Origin: Motacilla alba alba
Lineage: Eukaryota > Chordata > Aves > Passeriformes > Motacillidae
NCBI RefSeq assembly: GCF_015832195.1
Contig: NC_052027.1
Location: 6,630,149 to 6,694,148, forward strand
DNA: 64,000 bases
Direction: 5' to 3'
The translations under genes were made by a program, and so were the position numbers. The notes below the pieces were generated by a model. That model ran no database searches, was not told the origin of the DNA, and worked only from the letters and a program-made list of their open reading frames with translations. Of the stretch, positions 62,301 to 64,000 are shown in pieces. How positions within the stretch are numbered: position 1 is the stretch's first letter; each line of letters opens with the position of its first letter.

Positions 62301-63778
62301 GATGGGAAGCACTTCAACATCAACGGGCTGCCCACGAACGTGCGCTGGGTCCCCAAATACAGCGGCAGTAAGTGGCTGGGGGGATGCAGATCCTGCCTCC
62401 TGGATTGCTGCCTGGGGTGAGGGTGTTCAGATAACGTGCTCCTGGTCTCCCTCCCTCCCCCGCAGTCCTGATGAAGGATCGGTGCAAGCTGTTCTGCCGG
62501 GTGGCGGGGAACACGGCCTATTACCAGCTGCGGGACCGCGTCATCGACGGGACGCCCTGCGGCCCCGACACCAACGACATCTGCGTGCAGGGCCTCTGCC
62601 GGGTAAGCATGGTCCCTCCTCTTCACCAAAGGGGCATGGCAGTTTTGTAGGGCGGGCTGGCGCTTCTGCACCCTGCTCCAAGCAGTTGGTGGCATGTCCC
62701 CTTCACTCAGAGGATGCCAGCAGCATCTGCAGGCTCTGTCAGCCCCGAATGGTCTGAAACTTGTGCCAGCCTCCAGATTTGCCAAAGAGACACACGTGGA
62801 ATCATAGGATCATTTTGGTTGGAAAAGACCTTTGAGATCAAGTCCAGCCATTAACCCAGCAGTGCCAAGTCCACCACTAAACCATGTGCCATATCTACAT
62901 GTCCTCTAATACTATCAGGGAGGGTGACTCCCACCACTGCCCTGAGCAGCCTGTTCCAGTGTTTGACAACCTTTTTGGTGAAGAATTATTTCCTAATATC
63001 AAATCTCAACCTCCCCTGTTGAACGTCAGACTGTTTTCTCTTGTCCTGTTGCTTGTTACCTGTGAAAAGAGCCTGACGCCTGCCTGGCTACAACTTCCTC
63101 TCAGGTAGTTGTAGAGAGTGAAAAATCTCTCCTGAGCATCTTTTTCTCCAGGCTGAACTCCTCAGCCCCCTCAGCCACTCCTTATCTTAGTCTAGACCAT
63201 TCACCAGCTCTTCTTGGGGCACACTCAAGTGGAACATGTTTACACATCTGCCCTAAGTCCCTGAGGGCTGTGGAATCTTAGCCTAAATCCCAGAGTTGCT
63301 TCCTTCTGTGATTTGCCCCAGTACTTCCTGATCAGGCCCTGGAGCCCTACATTTCCATTCACAATTGTTCTTCACACTTTTCTCTATGGGAACAATTGAT
63401 GCAGAATTTTTTTCCTAGTGAAAGCATTACCTGGTGCAAACAGTTGTTCTGATTCTTGCTTTGTAAAAAAGCCTTTTGTTGTAAAACCTTGTAGGATGGT
63501 CACACTGTAAATCAGTGGAAAAAACATGGGGAAGCAAACCAGTTTATCTCACCGCAGCCTTTTGCATACACAGCTTTTGTGTGCCTTAATTAGGAGATTT
63601 GTCAGTGCTGTTCTAGTCTGTGTTTGCTCAATCTGTTTTTTTTCAATTTTTCTCTTAAAGCAAGCTGGATGTGATCATGTGCTGAATTCAAAAGCAAGAA
63701 GAGATAAATGTGGTGTTTGTGGTGGGGATAATTCTTCATGCAAAACTGTTGCAGGCACATTTAACACGGTGCATTATG
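32212..63778 (+). CDS. ADAMTS9: ADAMTS9 secreted metalloprotease, exons 1-15 (5' part of gene)
   Basis: This is a secreted zinc metalloprotease of the ADAMTS family that cleaves versican and aggrecan in extracellular matrix. Fifteen exons join in frame to 754 codons. Order: short signal peptide (1-~18), prodomain (~19-275) with basic sites after R67 (RRRRR) and R275 (RTKR), metalloprotease (276-~480) with HELGHVFNMPHD at 424-435 and Met-turn M452, disintegrin-like region (~486-570), thrombospondin repeat 1 (580-632), and cysteine-rich domain (633 onward). Zinc ligands H424, H428, H434 and catalytic E425 are present. ADAMTS9 rather than its paralogue ADAMTS20 is indicated by the prodomain and the HVFNMPHDD zinc-site sequence. 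No frameshift or stop interrupts it. The spacer, remaining thrombospondin repeats and GON domain lie past the window. Confidence 0.96.
32306..32403 (+). other. intron 1 (98 bases)
   Basis: A very short GC-rich intron, GTAAGG...CCCCTCGCAG, phase 1. Its length is near the lower end for vertebrates. Nothing else is visible in it. Confidence 0.93.
32404..32792 (+). CDS. ADAMTS9: ADAMTS9 exon 2: prodomain
   Basis: Encodes residues 32-161. It holds the conserved [13 protein letters not shown] strand, a pentabasic furin-type site RRRRR (63-67, bases 32496-32510), the [15 protein letters not shown] block with an N-glycosylation sequon at N100, and the cysteine-containing HCFYRGHVN and AVISLCSGM motifs shared by ADAMTS prodomains. 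The exon ends with a complete codon (ATG) before GTGAGA. The mid-part, rich in Ala and Asp (69-85), is the least conserved. Confidence 0.95.
32793..33982 (+). other. intron 2 (1190 bases)
   Basis: Phase 0, GTGAGA...CCCTCTCAG. The first half belongs to the CpG island. A 20-base direct repeat lies at 33590-33652. Open frames here reflect GC-rich composition rather than coding. Confidence 0.93.
33590..33652 (+). repeat. 20-base direct repeat in intron 2
   Basis: GGGGTTGCACTGGGGTTTCC occurs exactly at 33590-33609 and again at 33633-33652, spaced 43 bases apart. The intervening bases contain CCAGTGGGG/CCCCAGTG, so it looks like a local duplication. Confidence 0.85.
33983..34145 (+). CDS. ADAMTS9: ADAMTS9 exon 3: end of prodomain core
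   Basis: Encodes residues 162-215 plus one base. It starts [16 protein letters not shown], a hallmark of ADAMTS prodomains, then an acidic run ([13 protein letters not shown], 181-193), a sequon N204-S-S, and C212, the last prodomain cysteine and candidate latency cysteine. The donor is CCAG|GTACTC. Confidence 0.95.
37956..38312 (+). mobile_element. solo LTR, second avian ERV family (about 350 bases)
   Basis: Starts TGTTAGTAAG and contains a TATA box TTATAAAAG at 38152, followed by GGTTGTCCATCTTGGGTGCAG and a TCTTGTACTACCCAGGGTG block. I know this arrangement from passerine LTRs, where an AATAAA follows shortly; here that signal has decayed to TTTTAATACC. No internal retroviral genes are present. 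The 3' limit is uncertain (38291 to 38312) and no target duplication was found. It lies in the sense orientation of the host gene. Confidence 0.6.
42703..42722 (+). repeat. CT-rich microsatellite
   Basis: CTCTCTTT followed by (CT)6, with a T12 run a little further right. Simple sequence inside intron 3. Confidence 0.85.
44187..44252 (+). mobile_element. CR1-type LINE 3' tail fragment
   Basis: GATTGGACTTGATGATCTTA, CTTTTCCAACCTAAATGATT and then repeated ATTCTGTGACTCTGTG units form the CR1 3' end in sense orientation. The body to the left is too diverged or truncated to delimit. Confidence 0.85.
46336..46622 (+). CDS. ADAMTS9: ADAMTS9 exon 4: prodomain end, furin site and first catalytic strands
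   Basis: Encodes residues 216-311. It opens with a His/Lys-rich linker ([14 protein letters not shown]), contains a sequon N259-K-T, and reaches the main furin-type site RTKR (272-275, bases 46503-46514). The mature enzyme would begin [15 protein letters not shown] at 276. In ADAMTS9, prodomain removal is reported at the cell surface rather than inside the cell. It ends YVLTLMSI at donor ATA|GTGAGT, phase 0. Confidence 0.96.
46623..47599 (+). other. intron 4 (977 bases)
   Basis: GTGAGT...TTGAAACAG, phase 0. No repeat or extra exon recognised. Confidence 0.93.
47600..47683 (+). CDS. ADAMTS9: ADAMTS9 exon 5: catalytic domain
   Basis: An 84-base symmetric exon (phase 0 both sides) encoding residues 312-339, [20 protein letters not shown] and onward. 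This is the most conserved early stretch of the ADAMTS metalloprotease. Donor CAG|GTAATG. Confidence 0.96.
47786..47907 (+). CDS. ADAMTS9: ADAMTS9 exon 6: catalytic domain
   Basis: Encodes residues 340-379 plus two bases of codon 380. It contains the [11 protein letters not shown] helix and ends HDTAVLVT. The loop [12 protein letters not shown] looks two residues longer than the mammalian form as I remember it. The preceding intron 5 is only 102 bases (47684-47785). Donor AG|GTGTGG is weaker than its neighbours. Confidence 0.95.
47908..48258 (+). other. intron 6 (351 bases)
   Basis: GTGTGG...GCTTTCAG, phase 2. Nothing else recognised. Confidence 0.93.
48259..48299 (+). CDS. ADAMTS9: ADAMTS9 exon 7: catalytic domain, 41-base exon
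   Basis: A very small exon encoding [14 protein letters not shown] (residues 380-393) plus one base of codon 394. Two cysteines pair within the catalytic domain in family members. The following intron 7 (48300-48419) is 120 bases. Confidence 0.95.
48420..48525 (+). CDS. ADAMTS9: ADAMTS9 exon 8: first part of the zinc site
   Basis: Encodes residues 394-429. It contains [19 protein letters not shown] and the start of the zinc-binding helix, AHELGHV, with H424, E425 and H428 (H424 at 48509-48511). The exon ends inside V429, so intron 8 divides the zinc motif from its third histidine. Donor GT|GTATGT. Confidence 0.96.
48526..50368 (+). other. intron 8 (1.84 kb)
   Basis: GTATGT...CCTCTTAG, phase 2. 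Open frames such as the + strand one around 48747-49226 have no recognisable domain. No repeat was identified by eye. Confidence 0.9.
50369..50515 (+). CDS. ADAMTS9: ADAMTS9 exon 9: third zinc ligand and Met-turn
   Basis: Encodes residues 429-477 plus two bases of codon 478. FNMPHDDN supplies H434, the third zinc ligand (50382-50384), and the adjoining aspartate typical of metzincins. [10 protein letters not shown] contains Met-turn M452. The exon ends [13 protein letters not shown] at donor GGA|GTAAGG. Confidence 0.96.
50516..51375 (+). other. intron 9 (860 bases)
   Basis: GTAAGG...GTGTTGTAG, phase 2. No feature recognised. Confidence 0.93.
51376..51517 (+). CDS. ADAMTS9: ADAMTS9 exon 10: disintegrin-like domain, first part
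   Basis: Encodes residues 478-525, [13 protein letters not shown] then [20 protein letters not shown] and [10 protein letters not shown]. The cysteine spacing is that of the ADAMTS disintegrin-like module, which positions substrates beside the catalytic cleft and does not act as an integrin ligand. Donor ATG|GTAAGT, phase 0. Confidence 0.96.
51725..51829 (+). CDS. ADAMTS9: ADAMTS9 exon 11: disintegrin-like domain, second part
   Basis: A 105-base symmetric exon encoding residues 526-560, [20 protein letters not shown] and onward to CEPGK. The acceptor has a poor pyrimidine tract and is tandem (CAG|ATGCAG|TGT), and the donor is GTCTGT with C at +3. Skipping would keep frame but remove four cysteines of the module. 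The preceding intron 10 (51518-51724) is 207 bases. Confidence 0.95.
51830..56303 (+). other. intron 11 (4.5 kb)
   Basis: GTCTGT...CTTCACGTGCAG, phase 0. It contains a 31/30-base tandem duplication at 55015-55075. The section 52050-52850 is AT-rich. No exon or interspersed repeat is recognised. Confidence 0.9.
55015..55075 (+). repeat. tandem duplication of about 31 bases
   Basis: A unit beginning TCAGCTTTCT and ending TGTAACAAGG occurs at 55015-55045 and immediately again at 55046-55075, with two substitutions or so and one base missing in the second copy. The high identity suggests a recent slippage duplication. Confidence 0.85.
56304..56449 (+). CDS. ADAMTS9: ADAMTS9 exon 12: end of disintegrin-like domain and thrombospondin repeat 1
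   Basis: Encodes residues 561-608 plus two bases of codon 609: [11 protein letters not shown], then the thrombospondin type 1 repeat. WGTW (581-584) is a C-mannosylation motif, and CSRTCGG (590-596) fits the O-fucosylation consensus with T593 as acceptor; both modifications assist secretion in the family. The exon is markedly GC-rich compared with its flanks. Donor GA|GTGAGT. Confidence 0.96.
56450..62185 (+). other. intron 12 (5.7 kb)
   Basis: GTGAGT...TGTTGTCTCTGCAG, phase 2. It holds repeated TTTTGCAGCT blocks at 56820-56935. Several open frames near 60480-61260 have no recognisable domain. No interspersed repeat was identified. Confidence 0.9.
56820..56935 (+). repeat. imperfect repeats carrying TTTTGCAGCT
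   Basis: Two 31-base copies (56820-56850 and 56886-56916) share TTTTA..CCTGCTT.G...G.TTTTGCAGCT, and a third TTTTGCAGCT lies at 56926-56935. Each resembles a 3' splice site (pyrimidines then GCAG), about 400-490 bases after exon 12, but no matching exon follows. Confidence 0.75.
62186..62367 (+). CDS. ADAMTS9: ADAMTS9 exon 13: end of thrombospondin repeat 1, start of cysteine-rich domain
   Basis: Encodes residues 609-669 plus one base. It finishes the repeat with [16 protein letters not shown] (to 632) and continues [20 protein letters not shown], the beginning of the cysteine-rich domain. Donor A|GTAAGT. Intron 13 (62368-62465) is only 98 bases. Confidence 0.96.
62466..62602 (+). CDS. ADAMTS9: ADAMTS9 exon 14: cysteine-rich domain
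   Basis: Encodes residues 670-715, [20 protein letters not shown], then [20 protein letters not shown] and QGLCR. This is the highly conserved part of the cysteine-rich domain that contributes to substrate and matrix binding. GC-rich with many CpG. Acceptor CCCTCCCCCGCAG is strong; donor CGG|GTAAGC, phase 0. Confidence 0.96.
62603..63660 (+). other. intron 14 (1058 bases)
   Basis: GTAAGC...TTTCTCTTAAAG, phase 0. Nearly half is a CR1 copy (62799-63240); nothing else recognised. Confidence 0.93.
62799..63240 (-). mobile_element. CR1-type LINE, 5'-truncated copy (about 440 bases)
   Basis: Begins GAATCATAGGATCATTTTGG, then TTGGAAAAGACCTTTGAGATCAAGTCCAGCC and the familiar avian text CCACCACTGCCCTGAGCAGC, CTGTTCCAGTGTTTGACAACC, and a CTTGTCCTGTTGCTTGTTACC section. 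This is the reverse complement of the CR1 3' end and the last part of its second ORF. It is the clearest repeat in the window and the strongest sign of a bird host. The right limit is approximate. Confidence 0.93.
63661..63778 (+). CDS. ADAMTS9: ADAMTS9 exon 15: cysteine-rich domain, last exon in window
   Basis: Encodes residues 716-754 plus one base of codon 755: [20 protein letters not shown], then [19 protein letters not shown]. It has the family motif [11 protein letters not shown], with an N-S-S sequon. Donor G|GTAAGA. The next exon, the start of the spacer domain, is beyond the right edge. Confidence 0.96.
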
Positions 63779-64000
63779 GTAAGAATCTGTTGCTAAAAAC
63801 TTTACAGTGAAAAAATGTGGGTCTATAAAAGCCATTACAACATTTAATCTACAAAAACACTGATGTAAAACACAAAATCCTTCTAGCTATAGTATATTCT
63901 ATTTTATAACTATTTATGCTATGCCTAAATGAAAAGTATCAGCTTGTGTAATATGAGGTAACTTAGCTCATTTCCCCTCCCCTGTAGAAAACAAATCAAA
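63779..64000 (+). other. intron 15, left part
   Basis: Follows donor GTAAGA and runs off the window. AT-rich, no feature seen. Confidence 0.9.

Noticed and set aside
62054..62785. 243-codon open frame on the minus strand
   Set aside because: It lies opposite exons 13 and 14 and their GC-rich surroundings. The + strand frame there is clearly ADAMTS9, so this is an antisense shadow.
1..64000. CRISPR array, operon, phage or plasmid features
   Set aside because: No regularly spaced repeats, no compact gene order and no prokaryotic start signals. The window is a vertebrate locus with introns and CR1/LTR repeats.

Overview
This window is nuclear DNA of a vertebrate, most likely a songbird (passerine). 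The host call rests on three things: spliced GT-AG exons of a vertebrate gene, several CR1-type LINE tails, and two solo LTRs that I recognise from memory as passerine-type endogenous retrovirus LTRs. There is no bacterial or phage organisation here, no operon, no CRISPR array, and no RNA gene that I can recognise.

The one supported gene is ADAMTS9, on the + strand. Its first 15 coding exons run from the ATG at 32212 to the splice donor after 63778, and the gene continues beyond the right edge. All 15 joins keep frame and give 754 complete codons. The order is signal peptide, prodomain with two furin-type sites, metalloprotease with an intact zinc site and Met-turn, disintegrin-like domain, first thrombospondin repeat, and the start of the cysteine-rich domain. 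The spacer, the remaining thrombospondin repeats and the GON domain would lie outside the window.

Layout: 1-31.6 kb is upstream non-coding DNA with two CR1 tails, one solo LTR (18540-19526), short inverted repeats and no credible exon. About 31.62-33.28 kb is a CpG-rich promoter, 5' leader and first two exons. It holds an upstream ORF with a start context similar to that of ADAMTS9 and a 67-base polypurine tract. 34-46 kb is a 12.2 kb intron with a second solo LTR and a CR1 tail. 46.3-51.8 kb carries the clustered catalytic and disintegrin-like exons. 56.3-63.8 kb carries the thrombospondin and cysteine-rich exons, separated by larger introns; the intron before the last exon holds a longer CR1 copy.

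I found no previously undescribed biological system. The points most worth a second look are the uORF and purine tract in the leader, a consensus RFX X-box 26 kb upstream of a gene linked to ciliogenesis, an in-frame exon with a weak donor and tandem acceptor (exon 11), and a few perfect palindromes in the upstream DNA.
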